From: an uncultured Collinsella sp.
GTDB taxonomy: Bacteria; Actinomycetota; Coriobacteriia; Coriobacteriales; Coriobacteriaceae
Assembly (NCBI GenBank): GCA_959599915.1
Contig: CAUGJE010000001.1
Span: forward strand, 248,001 to 312,000
Length of the DNA: 64,000 nucleotides
Reading direction: 5' to 3'
Numbering within the stretch: position 1 is the first letter of the stretch; every line of letters starts with the position of its first letter. Below the pieces are notes generated by a model, which was not told the origin of the DNA, did no database searches, and saw only the letters and a program-made list of their open reading frames with translations. Shown here in pieces: positions 51,820 to 60,841 of the stretch. The translations under genes and the position numbers were made by a program.

Positions 51820-52269
51820 ATGCAGCTTCACGATCTTACTCCCGCGCCCGGTTCCACCAAGAACCGTAAGCGCGTCGGCCGTGGCAATTCTTCGGGTCAC
51901 GGCACCACTTCTGGCCGCGGCCAGAAGGGCCAGGGTTCCCGCTCTGGTGGCACCAAGGGTGCCGGCTTCGAGGGTGGCCAGACTCCGCTGGCTATGCGCC
52001 TGCCCAAGCTTCCGGGCTTCCGCAACCCCCGTCGTATCGAGTACACCGCTGTTAACGTTGAGCGTCTCGAGCGTAAGTTCGAGGACGGCGCTGTAATCGA
52101 CGGTGCCGCTCTTAAGGCCGCTCGCATCACCAAGAGCGAGTTCGAGCCCGTCAAGGTGCTCGGCAATGGTGAGCTCACCAAGAAGTTCACGGTCAAGGTC
52201 GACAAGGTCAGCGCTTCTGCACAGGCCAAGATCGAGGCCGCTGGCGGAAAGGTCGAGCTGCCGTGCTAA
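51820..52269 (+). CDS. rplO: 50S ribosomal protein L15
   Basis: 149 residues: MQLHDLTPAPGSTKNRKRVG, the glycine-rich GRGQKGQGSRSGG, and FEGGQTPLAMRLPKLPGF are L15 signatures. The stop codon overlaps the secY start by 7 bases. Confidence 0.98.
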   Translation: MQLHDLTPAPGSTKNRKRVGRGNSSGHGTTSGRGQKGQGSRSGGTKGAGFEGGQTPLAMRLPKLPGFRNPRRIEYTAVNVERLERKFEDGAVIDGAALKAARITKSEFEPVKVLGNGELTKKFTVKVDKVSASAQAKIEAAGGKVELPC

Positions 52270-53549
52270 ATGGTCTTAAGAATGCTTTCCGCATCAAAGA
52301 ATTGCGCGAAAAGATTCTTTTTACCATAGCTATGCTCGTCGTGTACCGCATTGGTGCGCACGTTCCTGTGCCCGGCATTCCCTTCCAGGGGATGCTGGGC
52401 CTTTTCTCGACCGATAACAATTCGGTCGCCGCAGGTGCTATGGCCCTCCTGAATCTTTTCTCTGGCGGCGCGTTGAGCTATGTGTCGGTGTTTTCGCTGG
52501 GCATCATGCCTTACATCACCAGCTCGATCATCCTCCAGATGCTCCAGGCCGTCGTGCCTTCCCTGCATGAGCTTGCCCGCGAGGGCGAGGTCGGTCAGAC
52601 CAAGATTACGCAGTATTCGCGTTACCTCACCCTGGCTCTGGCAATCCTCAACTCCGTGGGTTACCTCTTCCTCTTTAAGAGCTTCGGCATCAGCTTCAAT
52701 GGCGCCGGCGCTCCCGAGATCATCTTCGACCTCATGATCGTCGGTACGCTCACCGCAGGCGCTATGCTGATCATGTGGATTGGTGAGCTCATCACCCAGC
52801 GCGGTATCGGCAATGGCATGTCGCTGATCATCTTTGCGAACATCATGGCCGGTCTGCCGCAGGCGATCTTCTCCAGCACCGAGGGCAATGCCGGTGGCAT
52901 CATCACCATGGTGATCATCTGCGCCATCATCCTGCTGGTTATCCCGCTGATTGTTTTCCTTGAGCGCGGCCAGCGCCGCATCCCGGTCTCTTACGCCAAA
53001 CGCGTCGTGGGCCGTCGCATGATGGGTGGCCAGACCACCTACCTGCCCATCAAGGTCAACACCGCGGGTGTCGTGCCGATCATCTTCGCTTCGGCGCTGC
53101 TGTACTTCCCGGCTCAGATTGCCGTGTTCTTCCCCGGCATCGGCTGGATTCAGGCAGTTGCCTCCGCGCTTTCGACCGGTTGGCTCAACTGGGTGCTTAA
53201 CGTTGTCCTCATCGTGTTCTTCGCATACTTCTACACCTCCATGGTGTTCAACCCCGATGACACGGCCGATAACCTTAAGAAGCAGGGCGGCTTTATTCCG
53301 GGCGTGCGTCCGGGTAGGGCTACCGCGGCCTACATCAAGAACGCGCTCAACAAGATCACGCTTCCCAGCGCTGTCTTTTTGGCGCTCATCGCCATCGTGC
53401 CTTCGATCATCTTCTCCTTCACGGGTAACCATCTGATCCAGGCTTTTGGCGGAACGTCCATCCTCATCATGGTCGGCGTCGTGCTCGACACGGTCGATAA
53501 GCTCGAAGGCCAGATCAAGATGTATGATTACGATGGATTCTTTAAATAG
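52263..53549 (+). CDS. secY: preprotein translocase channel subunit SecY
   Basis: 428 residues with ten membrane helices. LREKILFTIAMLVVYRIGAHVPVPGI marks helix 1, NLFSGGALSYVSVFSLGIMPYI the plug and helix 2, ERGQRRIPVSYAKR the cytosolic loop, and KQGGFIPGVRPG the C5 loop. It forms the Sec channel with SecE and SecG. The GTG start (52263) overlaps rplO, the usual arrangement in the spc operon. Confidence 0.97.
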   Translation: MLNGLKNAFRIKELREKILFTIAMLVVYRIGAHVPVPGIPFQGMLGLFSTDNNSVAAGAMALLNLFSGGALSYVSVFSLGIMPYITSSIILQMLQAVVPSLHELAREGEVGQTKITQYSRYLTLALAILNSVGYLFLFKSFGISFNGAGAPEIIFDLMIVGTLTAGAMLIMWIGELITQRGIGNGMSLIIFANIMAGLPQAIFSSTEGNAGGIITMVIICAIILLVIPLIVFLERGQRRIPVSYAKRVVGRRMMGGQTTYLPIKVNTAGVVPIIFASALLYFPAQIAVFFPGIGWIQAVASALSTGWLNWVLNVVLIVFFAYFYTSMVFNPDDTADNLKKQGGFIPGVRPGRATAAYIKNALNKITLPSAVFLALIAIVPSIIFSFTGNHLIQAFGGTSILIMVGVVLDTVDKLEGQIKMYDYDGFFK

Positions 53550-53567
53550 GCTAGAGGAGGATTGCTC

Positions 53568-54194
53568 ATGAACCTCGTATTGCTCGGAGCTCCGGGTGCC
53601 GGTAAGGGCACCGTCGCACAGGAGCTCGTCGCCGAGTTTGGCGTCGCCCACATTTCCACGGGCGACCTGCTGCGTGCTGCCGTCAAGGGCGGCACCGAGC
53701 TTGGTATTCAGGCTAAGAAGTACATGGACGCTGGCGAGCTCGTTCCCGACCAGCTCGTGATCGACCTTGTCAAGGAGCGCCTTGCCGCCGATGACGCCCA
53801 GCAGGGCTTCATTCTCGACGGCTTCCCGCGCAACACCGCCCAGGCTGTGACGCTCGATTCCGAGCTCTCCGCCATGGGTCGCGAGATCGATTGCGCCCTT
53901 CTGGTCGATGTGGCCCCCGAGGTCATTATCGATCGTCTGTCTTCGCGTCGCACCTGCCGCGCCTGCGGTTACACCGGCACTGCTGCCGATGCTACCTGTC
54001 CCAAGTGCGGTGGCGAGATGTATCAGCGCGACGACGACAAGCCCGAGACCATCAAGAACCGTCTCGACGTCTACGAGAAGTCCACGAGCCCGCTCGTCGA
54101 CTACTATCGTGGCCAGGGTCTGCTCAAGTCGGTCAACGGTGACCAGGCTCGCGAGACCGTGTACGGGGATGTCAAAGAGGCTCTCGGTCTATGA
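53568..54194 (+). CDS. adk: adenylate kinase
   Basis: 208 residues. P-loop GAPGAGKGT (7-15), GFILDGFPRN, and a long-lid domain with a Cys130/133/144/147 zinc site, as in many Gram-positive Adk. It interconverts ATP, ADP and AMP. ATG 53568 has AGAGGAGG upstream; a TTG two codons earlier is less likely. It overlaps map by 4 bases. Confidence 0.97.
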   Translation: MNLVLLGAPGAGKGTVAQELVAEFGVAHISTGDLLRAAVKGGTELGIQAKKYMDAGELVPDQLVIDLVKERLAADDAQQGFILDGFPRNTAQAVTLDSELSAMGREIDCALLVDVAPEVIIDRLSSRRTCRACGYTGTAADATCPKCGGEMYQRDDDKPETIKNRLDVYEKSTSPLVDYYRGQGLLKSVNGDQARETVYGDVKEALGL

Positions 54195-54979
54195 TCAAGA
54201 TTAAGTCTGCAACGCAAATCGAGCAGATGAAGAAGGCAGGAGCGCTATCTAAGATGGCGCTCCGCCACGTTGGAGCCATGGTGCGCCCTGGTGTTTCGAC
54301 CTTTGAGCTCGATCAGCTCGCGGAGCAGATTATCCGTATGCATGGCGGCACCCCGGCCTTTAAGGGTTACGGCGGGTTCCCCGGTACCATTTGCGCATCG
54401 ATTAACGATGCCGTGGTCCACGGTATTCCCAACCCCGACATGATCCTGCGCGATGGCGATATCATCTCCATCGATACGGGAGCCGTTGTCGACGGTTGGG
54501 TTGGCGATAACGCTTGGACGTTTTTTGTCGGCACACCCACGCCCGAGGCCAAGGCCCTGTGCGAGGTCACGCGCGATTGCCTTAAGGCTGCCATCGAGCA
54601 GGCTGTTCCCGGTAACCATATCGGGGATGTTGGTTACGCCGTTCAGTCCCTCGCCGAGTCTCACGGTTACGGCGTGCTTCGTGACTATGTGGGCCATGGC
54701 ATTGGCCGCGTGATGCACGAGGACCCCAACGTTCCTAACTATGGAAAGAAGGGGAGGGGCGTTCGCCTCCAGGCCGGCATGGTCATTGCCATCGAGCCGA
54801 TGGTTACGATGGGTTCCAACCATGTGAGCACGGGCTCCGACGGTTGGATTGTTACGACCAACGACCACCTGCCCGCCGCGCACTACGAGAACACCGTCGC
54901 CATTACCAATGACGGTCCGGTGATTATCACCACGGATGCCCAAGGTGCTTGGTGTTCCTTGCAAGGCGGTGAAATGTAA
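54191..54979 (+). CDS. map: type I methionine aminopeptidase
   Basis: 262 residues. The five metal ligands are recognisable: Asp in ISIDTGAVV, Asp in VGDNAWTF, His in GHGIGRVMHE, Glu in IAIEPMV and Glu in AAHYENTV; VVHGIP supplies the substrate His. It removes the initiator methionine. The ATG overlaps the adk stop (ATGA). Confidence 0.97.
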   Translation: MIKIKSATQIEQMKKAGALSKMALRHVGAMVRPGVSTFELDQLAEQIIRMHGGTPAFKGYGGFPGTICASINDAVVHGIPNPDMILRDGDIISIDTGAVVDGWVGDNAWTFFVGTPTPEAKALCEVTRDCLKAAIEQAVPGNHIGDVGYAVQSLAESHGYGVLRDYVGHGIGRVMHEDPNVPNYGKKGRGVRLQAGMVIAIEPMVTMGSNHVSTGSDGWIVTTNDHLPAAHYENTVAITNDGPVIITTDAQGAWCSLQGGEM

Positions 54980-54990
54980 AAGTCGCCGCC

Positions 54991-55078
54991 CCCTGATGCC
55001 CAACCTCGCCTTTCAATTTCGAAGGCATGACCCCAAGGTCTATGCCTTCTCATTTCAAGGCGATCTTGGGTATCAGGG
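54991..55078. repeat. 88-bp imperfect palindrome between map and infA
   Basis: Nearly 40-base arms pair over the whole length: 54991-55003 with 55066-55078 at the ends and 55007-55032 with 55037-55062 inside, around a 4-base loop. There is no T-run. Its size and form suggest a dispersed intergenic palindrome (ERIC/MITE-like) rather than a simple terminator. Confidence 0.7.
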
Positions 55079-55143
55079 AACGGTTTTGTTTTACATTTCA
55101 AATGTAACAAGTTCCACTTAGTTGTGGAGCCATTACGAAGTTA

Positions 55144-55172
55144 TTACGATGCGTGCATACGTGTTGTAGAAT
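55144..55172 (+). promoter_or_regulatory. promoter for infA and the alpha operon
   Basis: TTACGA (55144-55149), 17 bases, TAGAAT (55167-55172). Expected start about 55179, 33 bases before the infA start. Confidence 0.55.
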
Positions 55173-55211
55173 ACTCAATCGCTGTCGTTTTCTAGAGAAA
55201 GATGATTGCTT

Positions 55212-55430
55212 GTGAAGAAGGAAGACGCAATTGAGCTCGAGGGTACGGTAAAGGAACCGCTGCCCAATGCCATGTTTAAGGTCGAGCTCGAGAACGGTCA
55301 TTCGGTTCTGTGCAACATTTCTGGCAAGATCCGAATGAATTACATCCGTATTCTCCCCGGTGACAGGGTTGTCGTGGAGCTTTCCCCGTACGACCTGACC
55401 CGCGGCCGCATCACCTATCGCTACAAATAG
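55212..55430 (+). CDS. infA: translation initiation factor IF-1
   Basis: 72 residues from GTG 55212, the exact normal length; the upstream in-frame TTG would add two residues. EGTVKEPLPNAMFKVELENGH and KIRMNYIRILPGDRVVVELSPYDLTRGRI are the S1-like IF-1 fold. It binds the 30S A site during initiation. The preceding ribosome site is weak. Confidence 0.96.
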   Translation: MKKEDAIELEGTVKEPLPNAMFKVELENGHSVLCNISGKIRMNYIRILPGDRVVVELSPYDLTRGRITYRYK

Positions 55431-55580
55431 CGGCACGCATACGCGCACTCCATTTCCGACTGCAGGCTTAGCTCAACCTACGGTCGGATTGTGTGTGAAG
55501 ACCAGCCATAGTTTTAAACGCCTGCGGCTGGGCGAGTAGATAGTAGGGAAGTAGTTTGAGCGCTACCGAAAGGAAGAACG

Positions 55581-55694
55581 ATGAAGGTACGTCCTTCGGT
55601 CAAGAAGATGTGCGATAAGTGCAAAATCATTAGGCGCCATGGCAAGGTCCTCGTCATTTGCGAGAACCCCCGTCATAAGCAGCGTCAGGGTTAA
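55581..55694 (+). CDS. rpmJ: 50S ribosomal protein L36
   Basis: 37 residues, complete: KVRPSVKKMCDKCK, then IIRRHGKVLVICENPRHKQR, with the zinc set Cys11, Cys14, Cys27 and His32. AGGAAG precedes ATG 55581. The 150-base gap after infA contains no gene. Confidence 0.96.
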   Translation: MKVRPSVKKMCDKCKIIRRHGKVLVICENPRHKQRQG

Positions 55695-55708
55695 GAGAGG
55701 AGACTACG

Positions 55709-56083
55709 TTGGCCCGTATTAATGGTGTCGACCTCCCGCGTGAGAAGCGCGTTGAGATCGGTCTGACCTACATTTACGGCATCGGCCGCACCACTGCGAC
55801 GAAGATCTGCGTCGAGTGCAACGTTAACGTGGATACGCGCGTTAAGGACCTCACCGAGGATGAGGTTAACGCCATCCGTGATTATATCGATAAGAACCAG
55901 ATCATGGTTGAGGGCGACCTCCGCCGTGAGCGCAACCAGAACGTCAAGCGCCTTATGGACATCGGCTGCAACCGCGGCCTTCGTCACCGCAAGGGCCTCC
56001 CGGTCCGCGGCCAGCGCACCCACACTAACGCTCGTACCCGTAAGGGCCCGAAGCGTCAGATCGGTGCTAAGAAGAAGAAATAA
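55709..56083 (+). CDS. rpsM: 30S ribosomal protein S13
   Basis: 124 residues from a TTG start (55709), with GAGAGGAG upstream. ARINGVDLPREKRVEIGLTY, GIGRTTATKIC and the C-terminal GLPVRGQRTHTNARTRKGP are S13 signatures. Confidence 0.97.
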   Translation: MARINGVDLPREKRVEIGLTYIYGIGRTTATKICVECNVNVDTRVKDLTEDEVNAIRDYIDKNQIMVEGDLRRERNQNVKRLMDIGCNRGLRHRKGLPVRGQRTHTNARTRKGPKRQIGAKKKK

Positions 56084-56097
56084 GGAGCGCTAGATAG

Positions 56098-56502
56098 ATG
56101 GCTACTGCTAAGAAGAACGTTCGCGCTGCCCGTCTGAAGCGCGCGGACCGTAAGAACATTTCCGTGGGCCAGGCTCACATTCGTTCTACGTTCAACAACA
56201 CGATCGTTTCGATCACCGATCCCCAGGGCAACGTCATTTCCTGGAAGTCGGCTGGCCAGGTGGGCTTCAAGGGCTCCCGTAAGTCCACGCCGTTCGCTGC
56301 CCAGATGGCTGCCGAGGCTGCTGCCAAGCAGGCCATGGAGCACGGTATGAAGAAGGTTTCCGTCTTCGTCAAGGGCCCCGGCTCCGGTCGTGAGACCGCC
56401 ATTCGCTCCCTCCAGGCTGCTGGCCTCGAGGTCTCGAGCATCCAGGACAAGACCCCCATTCCGCACAACGGCTGCCGCCCCAAGAAGCGTCGCCGCGTGT
56501 AA
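56098..56502 (+). CDS. rpsK: 30S ribosomal protein S11
   Basis: 134 residues: HIRSTFNNTIVSITDPQGN, SWKSAGQVGFKGSRKSTPFA and the C-terminal DKTPIPHNGCRPKKRRRV. S11 lies on the 30S platform near the mRNA exit. Confidence 0.98.
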   Translation: MATAKKNVRAARLKRADRKNISVGQAHIRSTFNNTIVSITDPQGNVISWKSAGQVGFKGSRKSTPFAAQMAAEAAAKQAMEHGMKKVSVFVKGPGSGRETAIRSLQAAGLEVSSIQDKTPIPHNGCRPKKRRRV

Positions 56503-56521
56503 CTGAAAGGATCGTATCAAT

Positions 56522-57118
56522 ATGGCAATCGACAGGACTCCTGTTCTTAAGCGCTGCCGTCAGCTCGGGATCGATCCCGCTGAGCTCGGTTACAGCAGCA
56601 AGAAGGAATCTATCCGTCAGCCCAAGCGCCGTCGCAAGGAATCTGAGTACGGCATGCAGCTGCGCGAGAAGCAGAAGGTCAAGTTCATCTATGGCGTTCT
56701 GGAGAAGCAGTTCCACGGGTACTTCAACAAGGCCCGCAAGATGAACGGCGTCACCGGTGAGAACCTCATGATCATCCTTGAGTCTCGCCTCGACAACGTC
56801 GTCTTCCGTCTTGGCTTCGCCCGCACCCGCAAAGAGGCTCGTCAGTCCGTCCGTCACGGTCACTTCACCGTGAACGGCAAGCGCGTGGACATCCCGTCCT
56901 ACCGCGTCAAGGCCGGCGACGTCGTCGCTGTCGGCGAGAAGTTCCGTGACCTCCTCCCCATCAAGGAGGCTCTGATTTCCTCCGAGCGCTTTGAGGTCCC
57001 TGGCTGGCTCGAGGTCGATATCGAGAAGCTGTCTGGTAACGTGCTCGCTCTGCCGACGCGTGAGCAGATCAGCGGTGATATCAACGAGCAGCTCATCGTC
57101 GAGCTCTACTCTAAGTAG
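56522..57118 (+). CDS. rpsD: 30S ribosomal protein S4
   Basis: 198 residues with the S4 RNA-binding domain (LESRLDNVVFRLGFARTRKE, VRHGHFTVNGKRVDIPSYRV). S4 initiates 16S 5'-domain assembly and often represses the alpha operon. Confidence 0.97.
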   Translation: MAIDRTPVLKRCRQLGIDPAELGYSSKKESIRQPKRRRKESEYGMQLREKQKVKFIYGVLEKQFHGYFNKARKMNGVTGENLMIILESRLDNVVFRLGFARTRKEARQSVRHGHFTVNGKRVDIPSYRVKAGDVVAVGEKFRDLLPIKEALISSERFEVPGWLEVDIEKLSGNVLALPTREQISGDINEQLIVELYSK

Positions 57119-57150
57119 TCCATCCGGGCTGCTGAGGCTGGAGGTAATAC

Positions 57151-58092
57151 ATGTCAGAATTCATTAGGCCTCAGGTTCAGGTCGAAGAGATCAACGAGAC
57201 GTCTGCTCGTGTCTCCGTCGAGCCGCTCGAGCGTGGCTACGGCGATACGCTGGGTAACTCCCTTCGTCGCGTACTTCTGTCCTCGCTCGAGGGTGCCGCC
57301 GTCGAGGCTATTCAGATCGATGGTGCACAGCACGAGTTCATGACCATCCCTAACATGGTCGAGGATGTCACCGACATCGTCCTGAATGTCAAGGGTCTTG
57401 TCTTCAGGGCTCTCGGCACGACCGACGAGGCGACCGCCACCATTTCTGTTGACGGCCCCTGCGAGGTCACCGGTGCGGACTTCTTTATTCCGTCCGAGTT
57501 TGAGCTGGTCAACCCCGAGCAGCACATCGCTACGCTTACCGAGGGTGGCCATCTCACCATGAGCATGCGCATCGGCTATGGCCGCGGCTATGTCTCTGGC
57601 GAGGCTAACAAGCGCGACAACGATCCCATCGGTGTGATCCACGTCGACTCGCTGTACTCGCCGGTGTCCCGTTGCGCCAAGCTCGTTGAGGCTTGCCGTG
57701 TCGGTCAGCACACCGACTACGACCGCCTTGTCCTCGAGATCGAGACCAACGGCTCCATCGCTCCGCGCGACGCCGTGGTCCAGGCTGCCAATATCATCAA
57801 CCAGCATATGGCTGCCTTTATGAACCTTGCCGAGACCCCCGAGGTCGAGGAGGAGGCTTCGATCTTCGCTCCCGAGGTCACCAACGACAACGCCGAGCTG
57901 GACAAGCAGATCGAGGATCTGGACCTTTCCGTCCGTTCCTACAACTGCCTTAAGCGCGCCAGCATTCACTCGGTCCGTCAGCTCGTTGAGTTCTCGGAGA
58001 ACGATCTGCTTAACATCCGTAACTTCGGTGTTAAGTCGATCGAGGAAGTGAAGGACAAGCTTGAGTCCATGGGCCTGAGCCTGAAGGCTTAA
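57151..58092 (+). CDS. rpoA: RNA polymerase alpha subunit
   Basis: 313 residues. The N-terminal dimerisation domain shows EPLERGYGDTLGNSLRRVLL; the C-terminal domain (about 245-313) shows IEDLDLSVRSYNCLKRASI and LLNIRNFGVKSIEEVKDKL, binding UP elements and activators. Length is normal. Located between rpsD and rplQ as in most bacteria. Confidence 0.98.
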   Translation: MSEFIRPQVQVEEINETSARVSVEPLERGYGDTLGNSLRRVLLSSLEGAAVEAIQIDGAQHEFMTIPNMVEDVTDIVLNVKGLVFRALGTTDEATATISVDGPCEVTGADFFIPSEFELVNPEQHIATLTEGGHLTMSMRIGYGRGYVSGEANKRDNDPIGVIHVDSLYSPVSRCAKLVEACRVGQHTDYDRLVLEIETNGSIAPRDAVVQAANIINQHMAAFMNLAETPEVEEEASIFAPEVTNDNAELDKQIEDLDLSVRSYNCLKRASIHSVRQLVEFSENDLLNIRNFGVKSIEEVKDKLESMGLSLKA

Positions 58093-58122
58093 TGCTTCGC
58101 ATATTTGAGGAGAAACTAGACC

Positions 58123-58590
58123 ATGCGTCACAACGTTAAGAAGGGCCTGAAGCTCGGCACCGATGCGAGCCACACCAAGGCCATGAAGAAGAGCCTGGCC
58201 AAGGCCCTCTTCGAGAACGACCGCATCAAGACCACCGAGACCCGCGCTAAGGCGCTGCGTTCGGTCGTCGACCCGATCATCACTTGGGCCAAGAAGGGCG
58301 ACCTGCACTCTCGTCGTCTGGCTATCGCCAAGCTCGGCGATAAGCAGCTCGTTGCCGAGATCTTCGACAAGGCTGCCCAGGGCATGTGGCAGGACCGCAA
58401 CGGCGGTTACACCCGCATCATGAAGCTCGGCAACCGCAAGGGCGACAACGCTCCCATCGTTATCATGGAGCTCGTCACCGAGCCTTGCACGCCTAAGGCC
58501 AAGAAGGCTGCTCCGGCCCCCAAGAAGGCCGCTGCTCCCAAGAAGGTCGAGGCCGTCGAGGAGGCTCCTGCTGAGGAGACCGCTGAGTAG
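58123..58590 (+). CDS. rplQ: 50S ribosomal protein L17
   Basis: 155 residues. Residues 1-125 are the normal L17 core (RHNVKKGLKLGTDASHTKAM, RSVVDPIITWAK). The last 30 residues are a Lys/Ala/Pro then Glu-rich tail (KAAPAPKKAAAPKK, EEAPAEETAE), an actinobacterial-type extension. Last gene of the alpha operon. Confidence 0.97.
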   Translation: MRHNVKKGLKLGTDASHTKAMKKSLAKALFENDRIKTTETRAKALRSVVDPIITWAKKGDLHSRRLAIAKLGDKQLVAEIFDKAAQGMWQDRNGGYTRIMKLGNRKGDNAPIVIMELVTEPCTPKAKKAAPAPKKAAAPKKVEAVEEAPAEETAE

Positions 58591-58616
58591 ACTTTCCGTC
58601 TGCATAGGCTATATTC

Positions 58617-58647
58617 GAGGGGTACGTTCGCGTACCCCTCTTTTTTT
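58617..58647 (+). terminator. strong terminator of the alpha operon
   Basis: A perfect 10-bp stem (58617-58626 with 58631-58640), a TTCG tetraloop and seven T residues. Confidence 0.96.
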
Positions 58648-58682
58648 GTCGCGATACCGTTGCTTGTTTGTTGGGAGCGCCC

Positions 58683-59507
58683 ATGACTGCGCCGTCTGAT
58701 TTCAATTCGATTTCCGAGCTTGACGCCACACTCGTATTTCGTGTGGCCTATGATGGCTCGTCGTATAGCGGATTTGCCGAGCAGCCGGGACAGACGACGG
58801 TTGCTGGTGAGCTACGTCGAGCCATCGAGACGCTGCTTCGCCGCCCGATCGATCTGACGTGCGCGGGGCGTACCGATGCCGGCGTGCATGCCGTGGCTCA
58901 GTACATCAGCGTGCCCGTTACGGACGCTGAGCTCGCTCTGACGCGCCGTAGGTGGCTGCGGGCCATGGATGCCCTGCTGCCCAAAGATATCGCCATAAAC
59001 GAGGTCTACAGGGCCCGTAAAGGCTTTTCTGCACGCTTTGACGCGCATTCCCGTACGTATACATACCGTATTGCCGATCGCGATGCGCGCCCCGTGCTGT
59101 CCCGCGGTGCCGTGTGGTGGCATCGCTATCCCTTGGATGTTGAGGCTATGTCTTCTGCCTGCCCCGCGCTGCTGGGCGAGCAGGACTTTAAAAGCTTTTG
59201 CAAGGTTGCCTCGGCCGTTGGCAAGCCCACGCATCGCTGCGTGATTCGTGCCGAATTTGGCCATGAGGTTGCGTTTGGCGAGGACATCCTGACGTTTACC
59301 ATCGAGGGCAATGCGTTTCTGCATTCGATGGTCCGTACGATCGTGGGCACGCTTGTCGAGATTGGCATGCATCGCCGTGAACCCGAGTGGATGCGCGAGG
59401 TTATCGATGCTTGCGACCGTACCGCTGCGGGCCCCACGGCTCCTGCCTGCGGCCTTGCGTTTATGGGCGTGGATTACGATCCCGCCGAGCTTGTCGTGCT
59501 CGACTAG
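58683..59507 (+). CDS. truA: tRNA pseudouridine synthase TruA
   Basis: 274 residues. The catalytic Asp65 is in CAGRTDAGVHA, and the C-terminal EGNAFLHSMVRTIVGTLVEIG is the TruA signature. It makes pseudouridine at positions 38-40 of tRNA anticodon arms. ATG 58683 follows GGGAG 5 bases upstream; an in-frame TTG at 58668 is unlikely. Confidence 0.95.
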   Translation: MTAPSDFNSISELDATLVFRVAYDGSSYSGFAEQPGQTTVAGELRRAIETLLRRPIDLTCAGRTDAGVHAVAQYISVPVTDAELALTRRRWLRAMDALLPKDIAINEVYRARKGFSARFDAHSRTYTYRIADRDARPVLSRGAVWWHRYPLDVEAMSSACPALLGEQDFKSFCKVASAVGKPTHRCVIRAEFGHEVAFGEDILTFTIEGNAFLHSMVRTIVGTLVEIGMHRREPEWMREVIDACDRTAAGPTAPACGLAFMGVDYDPAELVVLD

Positions 59508-59668
59508 GGGAGGGCTCGACGTGTCGTGCGTCGACACCTGTCATCTGTGGGCTGCGCGTGTGCAACATCTGTTCTTGGCGTGCAATGCAACCGGTGTCTC
59601 ATTGCTTTTATTGCCGGGGTGTACCATGAACCACGGTTTGATTCATTGCTGTCGAGAGGACGGATAAT

Positions 59669-60709
59669 TTGGTTCGACGTGGTTCGCATCCGCGACTTTC
59701 GGTGATCCTTGTGGTAGAAGGTTCGCCCAGCTATGCGATGCGTGCGCTCGAGAGTATCCAGAACCAAGACCTCTACGATTTGCAGATTGTCGTTGTCTGC
59801 CGCGATGCTGCGCCCGGTGTGCGCCATTCGCTTCAAGTTGCTGCCGACAGGGACATCCATATTGATTTGATTGACGTCGAGGACGCGAAGCGCGGCGCTT
59901 GTCTTCGTGCCGGTTTTGATGCCTCGCGCGGCTCTCAAATCATAGCCATGAACGCCGATGAGTGGTTTGCTCCGCAGGCCCTTTCCAAGATGGTCGATAT
60001 CGCGTGCGATACTGCGGCAGACATTGTGCTCCCCTCGGTGTCGCTCGATCGATACGATGCGCATCGCGAGCGTCATTCGCGCGTCTTGGATGCTGCCTCT
60101 ATTGCCATAGAAGACGAGTCTTCTATGGTGACTGGGCTGCCCCAGTTGATTTTGGGCGGCCTAGTCGCTCAGACCTCTGGCGTGATGTATAGCCGTCCGC
60201 TGTTTGAGGCATGCCTGTCGCGCGGCAAGGCGTACCGTACGGTTGAGTTTATGGCTTATGCGCTCTCGCAGGCACGATTCGTGTCCGGCTGCGGCGACGC
60301 TTGTTTCCACGCGGCGGCACCTAAGCTTACAGATGCCTTTGATCCCACCATGTATGCCAGGATATCCGATGACACTCGAGCGCTCGACGAGCTTGCGGAC
60401 TCACTCTCGGAAGCAGATAGCGGTGGTCGGCTCAAGCTGGCAAGCCAAAAGTTCTACTTTGCCGGACTGGTCGCCTGCATCGAGAATTTGTGTCTGAGCC
60501 CGCATGGGGTGTCGTCAATCGAGCGTTCCGCCCGCATGCGTGATATGCTCGAGGCGCCTCGAACCCGTCAGATGGTCGCCGCGCTCAAGGATAACCATCG
60601 GGGACTCGGTCTGTTGTTTGGGCCGATCGCCAGCGCCAAGCCCGCGCGCTGCGTGATGTGTACGCATCTGGCAGCTTTTCTTAACCGGACGGGCGCAAAA
60701 ACCGCCTAA
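59669..60709 (+). CDS. GT2-like glycosyltransferase-fold protein
   Basis: 346 residues from TTG 59669 (GAGAGGA 8 bases upstream). The N-terminal about 110 residues follow the GT-A pattern: RLSVILVVEGSPSYAMRAL, a Rossmann-like strand set, GFDASRGSQIIAMNADEW, where the usual DxD is N-A-D-E. The C-terminal 200 residues are helical and lack familiar acceptor motifs. A sugar transferase or a degenerate member; donor and acceptor cannot be told. It is alone between truA (161-base gap) and argR. Confidence 0.75.
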   Translation: MVRRGSHPRLSVILVVEGSPSYAMRALESIQNQDLYDLQIVVVCRDAAPGVRHSLQVAADRDIHIDLIDVEDAKRGACLRAGFDASRGSQIIAMNADEWFAPQALSKMVDIACDTAADIVLPSVSLDRYDAHRERHSRVLDAASIAIEDESSMVTGLPQLILGGLVAQTSGVMYSRPLFEACLSRGKAYRTVEFMAYALSQARFVSGCGDACFHAAAPKLTDAFDPTMYARISDDTRALDELADSLSEADSGGRLKLASQKFYFAGLVACIENLCLSPHGVSSIERSARMRDMLEAPRTRQMVAALKDNHRGLGLLFGPIASAKPARCVMCTHLAAFLNRTGAKTA

Positions 60710-60720
60710 ACGGCTCATTA

Positions 60721-60808
60721 CGAAACAAACTTGCATAGAATTGTTTCGAAATGCGTTCTTATACACAAAAGCCTTCAAATAGCGTTAAACTATTCAATCA
60801 CTGATTGA
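60721..60808 (+). promoter_or_regulatory. inverted repeats in the argR promoter region
   Basis: CGAAACAA (60721-60728) and TTGTTTCG (60741-60748) are inverted arms 12 bases apart. TCAATCA-C-TGATTGA (60794-60808) is a perfect 15-base palindrome just after a TAAACT -10-like hexamer (60786-60791). Position and symmetry suit ArgR autoregulation. Confidence 0.45.
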
Positions 60809-60841
60809 TTGTCTCCGCCATCTTTTGGAGAGAGGGTTTGT

